Assembly (NCBI GenBank): GCA_902728285.1 | Contig: CACVBU010000236.1 | Span: 703,149-767,148, forward strand | Direction of reading: 5' to 3' | From: Clytia hemisphaerica | Taxonomy: Eukaryota; Cnidaria; Hydrozoa; Leptothecata; Clytiidae | DNA: 64,000 bases | Shown: positions 1-11,219 of the stretch, in pieces | How the letters are laid out: each line of letters opens with the position of its first letter | Numbering within the stretch: the stretch's first letter is position 1 | The notes under the pieces: generated by a model | The model's input: only the letters and a program-made list of their open reading frames with translations | Told to the model about the DNA's origin: nothing | The model's database searches: none | Program-made: the position numbers and the translations under genes

Positions 1-65
1 GGCCATTTAAAAAAAAGTATTAATCAAGAAGCCCGAACATGTTCGGGCCATGCCGTGGGTCGTAT
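1..65. mobile_element. right end of a GGCCCGA-motif element, cut by window edge
   Basis: A palindromic stretch at about 30-60 contains GCCCGAACATGTTCGGGCC followed by ATGCCGTGGGTCGT. The right end of the complete element at 53830-54741 has the same layout (GGCCCGAGAATTCTCGGGCC, then ATGTCGAGGGTCGT), so this looks like the terminus of a relative whose body lies left of the window. The match covers only about 40 bases with several substitutions. Confidence 0.5.
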
Positions 66-372
66 TGATAGTTGATCGATTAACTATTTGATCGATGATT
101 AATCAATTTTTGATCGATATGTATGTAATCGATCAAAAGAAGCTGTGATCGATGTTGATCGATTTTTAATCGATACTTAATTTAATCGAAGTATAATCGA
201 TCTATAATCGATAAACAATCGATGACAAAATTAATCGATAAATAATCGAGCTTTGAAAAAATCTTGAGTATCGATTACCTATCGATTCTATCGGTTAATC
301 GATATCTAATCCATCGATTACTTATCGATTATTTATCGATTACTCAAGATTATCGATTATATCGAATAACTA
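66..372. repeat. ATCGAT-motif array
   Basis: About twenty copies of ATCGAT or one-base variants occur in roughly 300 bp, separated by irregular AT-rich spacers of 5-15 bp. This is not a simple tandem repeat because the spacers differ in sequence and length. The words CTCAAGATT and TTATCGATTATTTATCGAT recur at 14280-14340, linking this array to the ATCGAT element at 14178-17464. No clear terminal repeats were found here. Confidence 0.7.
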
Positions 373-990
373 CGCCTGGACAAAAGAGACTTAACTCGAT
401 GTTACAATCTAATTATTGAAAGTTTGTCTCGGCCTTTCTATAGACATACGTTCTCTGATTACGCAATTTTCATATTGACATTTTCGAGGCATTTTGATGT
501 ATATAACTGACTAATCGAACTTTACCGGAATTTCTTGATTCTATGACTGTTCGATTTGGTTCGGTACGGTAATCAAACATATTGTTTGATTAAGTTCGAT
601 TGAGTTCGATTTATAGTTCTGTAATCAAACAGTTCGATTGACATCGCCTGGTGGTAAAAAAAAGGAAAAACAAAAAAGCTTTTCTGTTTCCTTGAAATCT
701 GACAATTTAATACCTTGGAATACAATTGGGTGCTGCTGTTTCTACATCATATTCTGTAAATAATTTCATAGATTGTATTGGTTTGCTGGCCGAATGGTGG
801 ATGTTAGCATCCGAATTTTGGATGGCTTTTTGCCTTCCTCCTCCTGAACTGGCCGCCATCTTGACTGGTGTCGGGTAGATTGTAAATGACTACCAAGGGG
901 AAAATTTTTTCAAACTGCGGAAACGTTTAGACGGGGGTATGGTGGTTCCATTTAGACGGGGGTTCTGTTATTATCAGTTAGGTAGGGTCA
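373..990. other. no gene recognised
   Basis: AT-rich sequence with several GTTCGATT words at about 545-645. I see no convincing reading frame, terminal repeat or RNA gene. Confidence 0.5.
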
Positions 991-1014
991 GATAGATAGA
1001 TAGATAGATAGATA
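991..1014. repeat. GATA microsatellite
   Basis: Six consecutive GATA units. Just downstream the 20-bp segment CAGGGTTGCTAGTAACGGCT is present twice, at about 1055 and 1113, with a short spacer between. Confidence 0.85.
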
Positions 1015-1242
1015 AATATATTTACCGGTTTATACTTTACTGTTGAATATATACAGGGTTGCTAGTAACGGCTTGTCACTGTGCCGGGTGCATACTCGGC
1101 GCCTTGGGCTCCGCAGGGTTGCTAGTAACGGCTCGAATTTCAGTCAGGTTAAAAAAGGGGTACTTTTACCCATATTACAATAACATTACCCCCGTCTTTT
1201 TTGTCATTCTATAAGTATTTACAAATTTTGTGTTCTGCTGAG

Positions 1243-1366
1243 TGAGTGTGGCGCAACGGATAGCGCGCTGGGTTTCTGTTCAGAGATTCTTTCATTTGGT
1301 GGGTTCGAATCCGAGGCCCGGAATTCCCGAGTTATTTTTTCCGAGTTAAAAAAAACCGAGTTAAAA
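1243..1366 (+). mobile_element. tRNA-headed SINE-like element with CCGAGTTA tail
   Basis: A Pol III type 2 promoter is visible: A box TGGCGCAACGG at 1249-1259 and perfect B box GGTTCGAATCC at 1302-1312. The D-arm stem GCGC/GCGC is intact, but the 3' side GAGGCCCGG does not pair with the 5' GTGTGGC, so this is not a functional tRNA gene. The body then runs into CCGGAATTCCCGAGTTA and further CCGAGTTA words. The same head-to-tail junction occurs in inverted orientation at about 5365-5418, showing a dispersed family. Confidence 0.6.
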
Positions 1367-1848
1367 CTAGTGTATATGTATAAGAATTGCGAAGCGATCC
1401 AGGCAAGTCACTCGATTCGCAAGTTGCAAGCAAAATATTTATAGGGTCACACACTAGAAATTGCAAGTTAAAATAGATTCATAGTCAATTCGTAAATGTA
1501 AACCCCGCGAAACCCCGACAACTGCTCAGGTTCAGGAAGACCGAGCCTCTTTAGAGATACACTCAAACACTTCAGGTGTACAAACTTACGACGTTTACTT
1601 CTACGGATTTGAGGAAAATTAAATGGTTTTTTTCATGAATCGTTGTGAAAAGTTAAATAATCATTTGTCCGCCCTGAGCCTTGAGTATTTTTATTTCTTA
1701 GTTTTTGTTTAGACTCGTTTTACTTCCGGTTTCGAACTCTTTGCGTTCAAAATCGAACTTTCAAATCTTTCTAATTAATTTTAAATTTCGACAGATTTCG
1801 AACGTTCGAATAAAAATAACATTCGAAAACTTTTTACCTAACATAAAC

Positions 1849-1899
1849 ACCCCTGTGTCATAGACCCGCTGGAAAACTTGGCAAAAATTTCGTCCCGGG
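1849..1899. mobile_element. left end of an ACACCCC-type element, interrupted
   Basis: ACACCCCTGTGTCATAGACC followed by CGCTGG matches the ends of the elements at 10668, 24830 and 35262. The copy is interrupted at 1900 by the insertion 1900-2307; its continuation to the right is too diverged to delimit. Confidence 0.5.
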
Positions 1900-2307
1900 A
1901 TAGTCTAGCAAGCTAGACGACTAATTTAAACATAGTAGAAATAAAGCAAAAAGTAATGAATGGAACAATTTTAGTCGTCTAGAAACCTTTGTGCACTAAC
2001 TCCAAACAAAAGAAAAGTGTCAACATTGCAATTATAACTTTTTCCTGCTCAAAATAATTCTTGAGAAAAAAAAATATGTGTGGATTTGTGTATTGAAACT
2101 TTTTCATTTGAGTTGATTTCGTTTTGAGAGTTTGTTGTTGCTTGATAAATTGTTTTCTCGCTACGCAAGTTTCTGCGTAGCTAGCCCCTGTATCTATAAG
2201 GCTGGAACACCGGATTCTTCCAGTCGTTTATACAAACTAAATCCCGTATTATTATTATTAGTATTGGTATTATTAGTATTACACGCATTATAAACGACTC
2301 CAGTCTA
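1900..2307. mobile_element. hAT-like MITE with 8-bp target duplication
   Basis: The 8-mer GTCCCGGG sits on both sides (1892-1899 and 2308-2315). The ends read ATAGTCTAGC and CAGTCTA. A shorter sister at 62687-62912 shares both ends and the core GTAGAAATAAAGCAAAAAGT; relative to this copy it lacks the middle third. Contains an ATT microsatellite at about 2248-2270. No coding capacity seen. Confidence 0.7.
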
Positions 2308-2316
2308 GTCCCGGGA

Positions 2317-3952
2317 GGGAAAATATCTCTCTAGCCTCTTCAAAAGGTCTTCCTTGCAAAGAGCCCAGAGAATCAAAAAAAGTTAAACAAACTTTAAACA
2401 TCACTCGGTTTATTGAGACAGAGATGTGAAATACAGAAGATTTCAAGACTAGAATTTAATAGAAATAAGTTGACTTATGTAGTTTCAAAATTCAATAACC
2501 ATATTAATTAGGAATATTGTATCATTACATTGCATCGTAAATTCTGAAAAATTTAACAAAGTTCTAAAATTATATCTAAACTATTAGCGCTGTAAAATCC
2601 TGAAATAAAAATAAAGAAAAACCAAATAAAAAAAACTGAGATATAGAAAGTATTCTTCAACGATTCTACTAAGAAGTAAAACCTCTAAATTTTACTGGCT
2701 GTGATTTTTTTCAAAGTTGGGAAACTCTTAGCTTAAGTTTGCTGTGAAGACAGTCTTTTACCCTCTTACTCGAGTTGTTGACAAACAGGAGCAAACTCTT
2801 CACATAAAAAGTAAAAAATCTGTGACTTTTTTCTCGGCTAGCAGTAGCACAGGAATTTAAAACAGTTAAAATGCATCCATAAACATGAAATGTCATGTTT
2901 TGTCGTTGTATTTCGACATTTTACAAGTCATTACCATTAATTACCATTACCAACAATAAAATCTTTTAAAATACAATCACATGTCAATGTTCTATTTCTC
3001 TGACCACCAATGCGTATTCCCAGTATTCATAAACAACAAACAACAACCAAAGATCCCACATCATCGAGGGTCGGTCAAGCCAAAATTTCATAAACAACGA
3101 CAAACAAACATTTCTCCTTCCACTGAATAAGGGGAGGAATAAATTCTTCCAGGTTAGCCATATCCAAAAGCGCAAGGTATTTTTGTTCCCATCAATTCAA
3201 AATATACAAAAAGTCCAGCATTTCAACATACTACCAAGATTCAGTCTAAACCAAAAGGAATGGCTTTCCCATCATATGTATACAGTTCATTTCTTCAGCT
3301 TAGATCCTCTTCTTGCAATGAAGCAACAACTCTGTTGAGCCTTGCATGTCGATGAAAGAATAAAAGTTCCATCTTCTTTCTTCTCATTCCGCAAGTTCAG
3401 CTGCTTTCTTCGTTTCTTTTCATCAAGCACCATCTCTTTTCAAAACACCAATTTCTCTTTTCAAAACAATGTTGTTTTTAGTCAACATTCGAATTTGGAA
3501 AAGTTCGAAAGCCCTTCGAAAGTCTTTGCACGAGTCAATGCAATGACTTCTTGAAAAATGAGCGCCATTTGAACGCTTCCAGCCCGCGCTGATTTTCCGA
3601 CCTCTTCTTTAGATTTCCTAATATAAACCTTAAGGAGATAAAAACAAGGCTTATCTAGTACCGGTAACCGCGTGTATTATCTCCGTAGCTTTTAAGAATT
3701 GGTATATCTAAACGCACGAGGCGACACTTTTTGAAAAAAACGAATTTAACCATCCGTAATTCCAGGTCTCTCCGCCGCGATTCTAGGTTTGATCTAAAGA
3801 AGGGCGGACGGCTTTCTCAATCATTTCTGCGTTTGAAAGATTGGATATATATAGTAATTTTTCATTTGCGCTCCCCAGCGTAGGTGAGATTTAAAGGTAC
3901 ATATACACGATAGCAAAACTGCTTCGCTCATGTATATTCGCTTCGCAAAAAA
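2317..3952. other. no gene recognised
   Basis: AT-rich sequence with several 60-70 codon open frames, none with recognisable protein character or consistent splice sites. The open frame at 3342-3554 is low-complexity Phe/Ser-rich. Nothing supportable. Confidence 0.45.
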
Positions 3953-4281
3953 ACCGAGTTATCCCGAGTTATGACGTCATTTTTGGAATTTAGTGACGTC
4001 ATTTTTCATTTTTTAACTCGGGAATTTATGCTTCCTTTAACTTTCCGAGTTATTTTCCATTTTTTAACTCGGGAATTTTTACTTCCTTTAACTTTCCGAG
4101 TTATTTTTTTTTTTTTTTTTTCATTTTTTAACTCGGGAAATTTTTTTCTTCCTTTAGCTTTCCGAGTTATTTTTGAATTTTCAACTCGGGAATTTTTGCT
4201 TCCTTTAGCTTTCCGAGTTATTTTTGAATTTTCAACTCGGGAATTTTTGCTTCCTTTAGCTTTCCGAGTTATTTTTCTTCA
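3953..4281 (+). repeat. palindromic CCGAGTTA/TAACTCGG minisatellite, copy A
   Basis: Units of about 50 bp begin with TAACTCGGGAATTTTTGCTT and end with CTTTCCGAGTTA, so every unit is bounded by an inverted TAACTCGG/CCGAGTTA pair. Two TGACGTCAT words precede the units. The unit length keeps a frame open and gives a spurious repetitive 112-codon ORF. The inverted copy lies at 5075-5384. Confidence 0.8.
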
Positions 4282-5074
4282 TAAAAAAACACCAGCTTTG
4301 ATCTATTGATCCCATACCAACCTAAATCAAAGACATAACCATCCATTACCAACTAGAAAAACCTTAACCTGCTTAATATAATGAAAAATCAACAAACAAG
4401 TGAATAATTGAAAAGCAAGAACTGAAGTTAAAACCTGCTAGATAAACAAAGTGTAAGCCTTTCAAAAATATTACAGCATAAATGCTGTGTAAATCTCAAA
4501 AAATACAGCAGGTAAGTGATGAGATAAAGCTATTTCAAAATTTATATTTCCTCCCTATTTCATTTTTGAATCAATTATTTCACAGACTATTCGTAGATTT
4601 TTATGAGAGATGTTAAAAAATAAATAAATAAAACTGTCCAGAGTGCACACACTCACCAAATCAACTTACAGAGAAACATTCGAAAGTTTCCCGCGCGTGT
4701 GACCTTTGCAAAACATTCGAATTATGAATCGAATCTTTTTGTGTCATAAGGCTCTAATTAGACTTGCGGTTAAAAAACGTTCCGGGGGTCAAATACGCTA
4801 CTTTTTCAAAGTGGAAAGTCTTTAAATGTTTACCTGAGGGTATATTGTTATTCGAATGTTTGCCTCCGTCTTTTTATAAAAACAATTCGAACGTCAAACC
4901 CCATTCTGCGCAATGTGAAGTGAAAGATACTGGACACTTGTTCGAAACTGAAAAACGTGCGATGCAAAAATAAGAAGAGAAAACGTGTTGTGTTCATTTC
5001 ATAATCTTGACTTAAAGTTTGTCGCCATTGCGCCATAAAGTTTGCCATGTCGATTGAAAAGAAATTTATAGAGA

Positions 5075-5418
5075 GATGAAAAATAACTCGGAAAGCTAAA
5101 GGAAGCAAAAATTCCCGAGTTAAAAAATGAAAAATAACTCGGAAAGTTAAAGGAAGCAAAAATTCCCGAGTTAAAAAATGGAAAATAACTCGGAATGTTA
5201 AAGGAAGCAAAAATTCCCGAGTTAAAAAATGAAAAATAACTCGGAAAGTTAAAGGAAGCAAAAATTCCCGAGTTAAAAAATGAAAAATGAGGTCACTAAA
5301 TTCCAAAAATGACGTCATAACTCGGGATAACTCGGTTTTTTTTAACTCGGTTTTTTTAACTCGGAAAAAATAACTCGGGAATTCCGGGCCTCTTCGAATC
5401 CCGCTCGGGTCGATAATT
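5075..5418 (-). repeat. palindromic CCGAGTTA minisatellite, copy B (inverted), with tRNA-like head remnant
   Basis: Reverse-complement relative of the array at 3953-4281, with four to five units and the same TGACGTCAT prefix. At its outer end (5385-5418) it runs into a fragment matching the 3' part of the tRNA-like head at 1300-1325 (GAGGCCCGGAATTCCCGAG on the minus strand). Together with copy A it forms an inverted repeat around an 800-bp loop. Confidence 0.75.
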
Positions 5419-5581
5419 GGAGAAAGTTTGAAATATAGAAAAGTTAGTAGAAATCATCAGAAAACAAGTCTCAGAAAGTCAGAAAATAGAAAAGACGAAG
5501 AGATAGAATGGAAGATAGGAAGTAGAGAAAGTAGAAAAAATCCTGGAGAGTAATTTACAATCTACCCACGACCATCTTGAC

Positions 5582-5869
5582 CATTGAGTTTCAAGCCGAA
5601 GGCTAGAGGTCAATCTCCTTGGTAGGATTTGAAGCCAACAAATCCTACCAAAGCTGCGCGGCCTTGAGCGACCCGCCTGGTTTTTACACAAATGACAGAT
5701 TGAAACTAAAATTTACTGCTTAATTTCGAAAAATATATCACTCGAAAACAAAGGAATTGCTAGATTCAATCCGTCATCAAAAATACGGCGCATATTTTAA
5801 GGCTTCAATTTTTCTTGCCTGAGAAAGGTTAGAGATTGACCTCTAGCCCTTCGGGCTTGAAACTCAATG
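5582..5869. mobile_element. hAT-like MITE, copy 1 of the CATTGAGTTT family
   Basis: Exact 8-bp target duplication ATCTTGAC at 5574-5581 and 5870-5877. Terminal inverted repeats begin CATTGAGTTTCAAGCC and continue as GAAGG(G)CTAGAGGTCAATC. Sisters at 34111-34385 and 54199-54506 each have their own 8-bp duplication. 288 bp, no coding capacity. The duplication length and CA...TG ends point to a hAT transposase as mobiliser. Confidence 0.9.
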
Positions 5870-6549
5870 ATCTTGACTTTGTTTAATGCTAAAAATCATC
5901 GCCTTCGGGTACATTCTGATTTTCGATTTGAGCAAAAAGTTTTGCCATGCCACCGCTATGGTGAAAAATGCCACCGCGCGTAAAATTGGCTTTTGTTTCC
6001 GATCAAGTCGAATCAAATGTGTAACTAATTTAGCAATTTTTTGCCTTTTTGGGCCAATTTCCGAGGTATAGGTGCACCTTGTCCAAACCAAAATTTTATC
6101 AGGTACATACTTTCTTCCAGTGTGGAATTTAGGTTAGTATTTCCGAATTTTTCCTCGAGTGCACCCTGCCTTGCCATACTCTGCAAATTGGATAAAAACT
6201 AAATTGTTGCATTTGAATAATCATTATCTTGTTCTTCTAATGTTCTAGTGTCTCCAGAAAAGCAGTTCGGAATGTTACACTTAACCTCTTTTAATAGTAC
6301 CTTATATACCAAAATTAGAGCACCGAATCGAAAAGTTTCTAAAACATGGACACTTCTAATTAGCGGACACTAACCCTATTCCCCGATGGTGTCTGCTGTA
6401 TGTCTTTCTTACAAATTTATTCCGGAATTTTTGGAAATTATTTAAAGTGAATTTAATTAAATCCAATTCAAGTCGACTTTCCGACATCAGTCACTGCTAG
6501 TCACGTCGTGGATGTTGAACCCAAGATTTAACTCTTCAATTTCCGAAAA

Positions 6550-7620
6550 AAAATATTTTTGTTTTTGTTTTTAGACCTGGTGAAAGCTTTTGACAGAGTG
6601 CCTAGAGACTTACTATGGCGTATCCTTGATTGTTTTGTTCAAACTCGTTTCTATCTTAAAATCTTCACAATAACATTAATATCAAATCATGGAGGTATAA
6701 AGAAACAGGAGAAGTATGCTATTGTAACCAAGCTCGCCCTACGATTAAAAAAGTTACGATGTATGCATGCTCATAATCTCATATATCGTGCATTTTTAAT
6801 GAGCTCTTTTATCCATAAGTGAAATCTTATTGGCTCATTTAAGCTTTAGAAATTAGATGATGAGACGAGATTCATTGTTTCTGACATCAGTGTAAGAAAA
6901 TATTTGGACACATTCAACTCCTGTTTTTCTTTATACCTCTATGGTCAAATTTACAGTTGACGACATAACCCGTAACCTGAACTGTGTAATTGGTGTCAAA
7001 CTAGGTGATGTTCTCAGTCCCGTTCTATTCACCTTTTTCATTGCCGCCGTAATGATCACCTGGAGAATAAGCATTGACCGCCCGTTATGTGTTTTCCGTA
7101 CCAAAAATGACTTTGTTCTGACAGGGAGAAAACCTACCACCAAAGGTGATGATTTTCCGTTCGACGATTCTGAATATGCTGACGATACAGCAGTATTATT
7201 CGAATCCAGAGATGATGTTGAAACCTTCTGTCCGTTGCTCATAAAGCATTTTCAGAGGTTCGGAATGGAAGTGCATGTCGGCAATGTACGAAACCCAAAC
7301 AAGCCTTCGAAAACTGAAATTCTGTTTGTTGGAGCACCAAGGTCGGTCTACACAACCCCTGAATCTTTTGATAACACAAATCTTGAGCCCATTTGCCTAG
7401 ATGACAGCTGTTTCTTACCAATCGTCGATCAGTTTTGCTATCTTGGCACAATACTCTCGAGGAACAATCTGATGAAGCGGGTTTACGTAAGAGTATCCTG
7501 TCCAACTCACACATCTCTCTATCCGTCAAAAGTTCTGTTTTAGTAGGGGGCCAAGCCTGGAGTTCCGTGACATCTTTTCTATACGACCTAGCCATTTTTA
7601 GTGTATTCCAAAGAACAGTA
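6550..7620 (+). pseudogene. decayed non-LTR retrotransposon reverse transcriptase
   Basis: Fragments of a reverse transcriptase domain in order. The frame at 6559-6690 contains DLVKAFDRVPRDLLW (motif A with the catalytic Asp). The frame at 6941-7543 contains VKLGDVLSPVLF (motif B region), the YADDTAVLF catalytic box and FCYLGTILSRN of the thumb side. The two parts are separated by a 250-bp insertion (6692-6939) and are out of frame, and a further shift occurs near 7440-7500. Endonuclease and tail are not recognisable. Clade not assigned with confidence; certainly non-functional. Confidence 0.75.
6692..6939. mobile_element. TIR element inserted in the LINE relic
   Basis: Inverted ends AGGTATAAAGAAACAGGAG on the left and CTCCTGTTTTTCTTTATACCT on the right enclose about 250 bp without coding capacity and interrupt the reverse transcriptase between motifs A and B. 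CATGG/TATGG flanks suggest a short imperfect target duplication. Confidence 0.65.
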
Positions 7621-7764
7621 TATTACAAGATATTTTTGAGAGGGAGGACGCGGATTAGGCCCGGGAAAACTTTTTATGACCAAAATAGTGACGCCATAGG
7701 CAAAACTGCAATGCAAGGGAAAATAAGGGGTAGAGAAATAGCTTATTTTAAAAAGTCAAAATAA

Positions 7765-9600
7765 ACGAAAATGATTGGTACCATCTGATAGAGCATGAAA
7801 TTCTGAGCAAAAAACTGTTTTACAACAACTCTCTGGCTAAAACACACAAAAGAATACAGCCGCTTTAAGACCCACTAACTGTCAGCTCTAGCTGTGATTT
7901 GACGTCAAATCTTGTCTTGATCGTACTGACGTCGGTATGTTTTGAACTTACGAAGGGCTTTTGGGGTATCTTCTGCAAATATTATTTTGATGAAAAGCGG
8001 GAACATCATAGCAAAATAGCGAGATTATGCGTCGGATAAATTCTACAGCTACGGTTGCGGGGCTGCCCATACGGGTCGTCACCAAAGGCGACATTTCGTT
8101 GTCTACTTTGCTCAGTACGGGGAAAACACCAAAACATCGTATAAGCAAAGTCGACATAATGCCGTACGTCAAACATCGAACTTGCTTTCACCCGCCATAA
8201 CTTGCCTTACTCGCTATTTTCCTCGCCGCTTCTAAAAATCGGCTTAATTTAAATTTTTGATCCAGCACTTTCCGTAACAATCTCGTTGAATACTTCTTTT
8301 AAGCTATATGCGAGAGTTAAGGAACGATGGGAAGCGGTGGAAAAATCAGGAAATAGGTTTTGGACCTTTCCTTAACTCACCCGAGAATAAGCTAAAAACC
8401 AATGGAAATTTGTAAACGGGTTTTTTTGCCGAAAAGAGTTTACAGCCGCGGGGTAGTGAGCTTGACAGTCTTGACATGGTTAGCTATTTTTATGATTTTG
8501 GATGTTTTTATAGATGTTTTTACTTAAATTAGCCATTTTTAGGTACCCGAGAGCACCATTGCAAAATTTAATATTTAATTATTTTATGGGGCCATTAAGC
8601 AGTGGTAATTAACAGAGAGAGTTAATTTGCTCACTGTTTATATTTTCAGTACTTTCAACATAAATTTTAATCGACTAAATCGATTTTGAAGTTTTATTAT
8701 ACTGGGTGACCCATGAAAAAGTATAAGAGTTTGGAGGGTAACTAAGGATACTGTCTTTTTTGACGTTTTTTAACTGTTTTTATAATGACTTTTGACTTTA
8801 TACTTCCATATCTCGATAACTACTTTTCCAAAATTAAAAAATGATACATCAACATTTAAGTTTGTCTTTCCTCTTTACCACGAAAAGAGAATTTAGTTAA
8901 AATTCAATTTTTTTCGGACACAGTTACCACAGTTTTTCGGACACAGTCGATCAGCTTATAACTTTGTTTGATATCTTTGGACTGAATGATTATTTTTGAA
9001 ATATTTTTTCCCAGTGATAACGTTCGATGATCAAGAATTCACTTCAGTGAAAATGATAGTTATAGCACTTTTCTACTAGATCTTCATTTTTTCTTTTTCA
9101 TTTTCATCTTCATTTTTAGATTTTTTTTTAAATATTTTTTTATTTCAAACTTTTCCACTCACTAATATCTTTCCGATGATACCAAATTTATAAAGATTGA
9201 AGAATTCCTTCAAAAGTTATAGGTAAAAGAAAAAAGAGTGCACACTTATTGTGAATAGACTTTAAAACATAAAGCGCAATAATAAATAGTAAGGAAAATT
9301 TGAAATGAAATTATTTGATAAAATAATCAAGCCTTTCTTCATGTGCAGGTGTTTTTAACTTTAACACTGACAATATCAATTTTTAATGAAGAGCTATATG
9401 GAGGACCCCTTATTCGAGAGAGACCAAAAATTATTAATAATTGGATTTAAATGAAAATTTCAATATTAAAAAATCAAAATTATATTGCGAAATTAGAAAT
9501 TAGCATATATATTGAGTTAACTTATGTTCAGCTCAAGAGGGAGATTCAAGCTGTTTATTTTCTCTACATTTCTATATACCAAAATTAGATTTGAAAATTT
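7765..9600. other. no gene recognised
   Basis: Mostly AT-rich and featureless. Short frames at 7948-8191 on the minus strand look random. No terminal repeats or RNA genes seen. Confidence 0.45.
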
Positions 9601-9663
9601 TTGAAAAAACACGGACATATTTTTTGAATAGAAAATAAACCGGTTTCTTCATTGTAACCAGGA

Positions 9664-10530
9664 ATGGCAATTACGCATATTTATGAAGTATGTTACGGTA
9701 TCACGGGACTTTTCCAGTTCATCGTTCACGCCCTCATCTTAATATTCTTATTATCTGTTCCACAACTTCGCCATAAGAAATCCAACCAGCTTTTAATCAA
9801 TATAAATATAGGGCATGCTTTAACTGGAATCACGCTATTCGCAATGATTTTCATAAAATCCAATGCACTGACTTACATCAACTATTCTGGATACGCACAA
9901 GGGAATATGGCTCTGGTAATGCTAACTATAGATCGTTGTTTTATGATTCGGTGGCCATTTCGGTACCAGACACTTCCAGATCTCTTTCACTGGATGTTAA
10001 TGCTTTCAAGTCCTCTGGTTGCAGGTGTGATTCTAATTAATGGTGTTATTTTGTTTCCACACAAAGCATCTGATGATAATGTAATTTACATGAGTCTATT
10101 TGTTTACGTAATGATAGTTGTCATGGTAACTCTCTTAGCAACAAACACGTTGGTTTATACGGCTGTTTTAAAACAGAAACGGTTGATTAAAAATACTCTA
10201 GTCTTAATGAACTCCACGGTGGAAAAATCTGACAAAATTAAAGATGATTTGCTATCCTTTTATATATGCCTTGGTTGTGTTTTGACCTATATTTTGTTAT
10301 GGCTACCTGAGCTTATAAGACAGTCACTATGGATTTTTGAAGGAAAAACTGCGAATGAGCTTTACTTTGGTATTTCAAGAATTTTACTGAATTTGAATCC
10401 GTTTTTTGATGCCGTCATCTTGGTTTGGTTTAATAGAGAGCTGAAGATGTATTTGAGAAAGATGTTTAAACGTAACAAAATTGCAAACTTTTCAGCAAAC
10501 TCAATAACATTCCACTCAACTGCTTTGTAA
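9664..10530 (+). CDS. rhodopsin-like (class A) G protein-coupled receptor, single exon
   Basis: 288 residues with seven hydrophobic segments at about 10-32, 42-64, 76-97, 106-130, 140-164, 197-223 and 236-259. Class A hallmarks: D90-R91-C92 at the end of TM3 (DRY variant), LLWLPEL in TM6 (relative of CWxP) and NPFFDAVILVW in TM7 (NPxxY region with Asp and a non-Tyr end). TM2 has NINIGHAL in place of the usual LxxxD. The conserved Cys at the TM3 start and in extracellular loop 2 appears to be missing, so the canonical disulfide is absent. N-terminus very short (9 residues). A 3' splice acceptor-like tract ending in CAG lies just before the ATG, so a 5' UTR intron is possible. Ligand unknown; an orphan of a lineage-specific expansion seems likely. 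Confidence 0.85.
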   Translation: MAITHIYEVCYGITGLFQFIVHALILIFLLSVPQLRHKKSNQLLININIGHALTGITLFAMIFIKSNALTYINYSGYAQGNMALVMLTIDRCFMIRWPFRYQTLPDLFHWMLMLSSPLVAGVILINGVILFPHKASDDNVIYMSLFVYVMIVVMVTLLATNTLVYTAVLKQKRLIKNTLVLMNSTVEKSDKIKDDLLSFYICLGCVLTYILLWLPELIRQSLWIFEGKTANELYFGISRILLNLNPFFDAVILVWFNRELKMYLRKMFKRNKIANFSANSITFHSTAL

Positions 10531-10667
10531 TTAATCATTTTATCAGAAATGTTTGATAATGTCAGGATGATATAGACGAGAATTCTTTTGTTGCACGCTG
10601 AAATTTCGCCTGACTCTCCTTTAACGGTCAACGAGTAATGCGAGTATTAGCTACAGATCAAAATAAC

Positions 10668-10866
10668 ACACCCCTGTCTCACAGTCCCAGTGGAATTTTT
10701 TTCTTACAAGCATTTATATTGAAATATTCCAACGGGGATAGAAATTCCATTGTTCTAAGCTCAAAACATCGAATGGGGATCAATTTCATCAAGTTAATTG
10801 GCCAGTGGGGCTGAAATTGTTGAGTATTTTTCCCAACTGGGGATGACGAAATTTTGATCAAATTTT
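10668..10866. mobile_element. ACACCCC-type element, partial copy
   Basis: Starts ACACCCCTGTCTCACAGTCC then CAGTGG and carries GGGGAT words in its body, like the fuller copies at 24830-25124 and 35262-35563. The right terminus is not preserved. Confidence 0.6.
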
Positions 10867-11219
10867 CCAAATCATAAATGAGAAACGTTATGCAAAGTCA
10901 AGCAAGGTCGATACCTCCACCCAGGGAATATAAAAAACTTGACTTAAAACAGAATATTTAAAGAGAAAAAGTCATTTTGTCAAAATATTTATGATTTGAC
11001 AAAAATATTTGTGAGAAAAATATTTTTACTAAATAAAGAAGAATAATTGCAAACATAAGTTTTCCTCATCTTCAATATTTTAAAAATCATAAAAAGCAAA
11101 GAAGAGGATTTGGAAAAAAGGAGAAGAAATGATTTTCATTAGTAGTGGTGTGTTGGTAATAAAATGCAAGGGTCGCTAAAGCACTAAATCACAAAAATTT
11201 CATTTAAACAGAGTCGGCC

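Noticed and set aside
1243..1325. Functional tRNA gene
   Set aside because: A and B boxes are good but the acceptor stem does not pair and the sequence continues into a dispersed repeat.
3971..5318. Repetitive proteins with REFLLPLTFRVIFHF units on both strands
   Set aside because: They are translations of a palindromic minisatellite whose unit length keeps a frame open; the same sequence translates on either strand.
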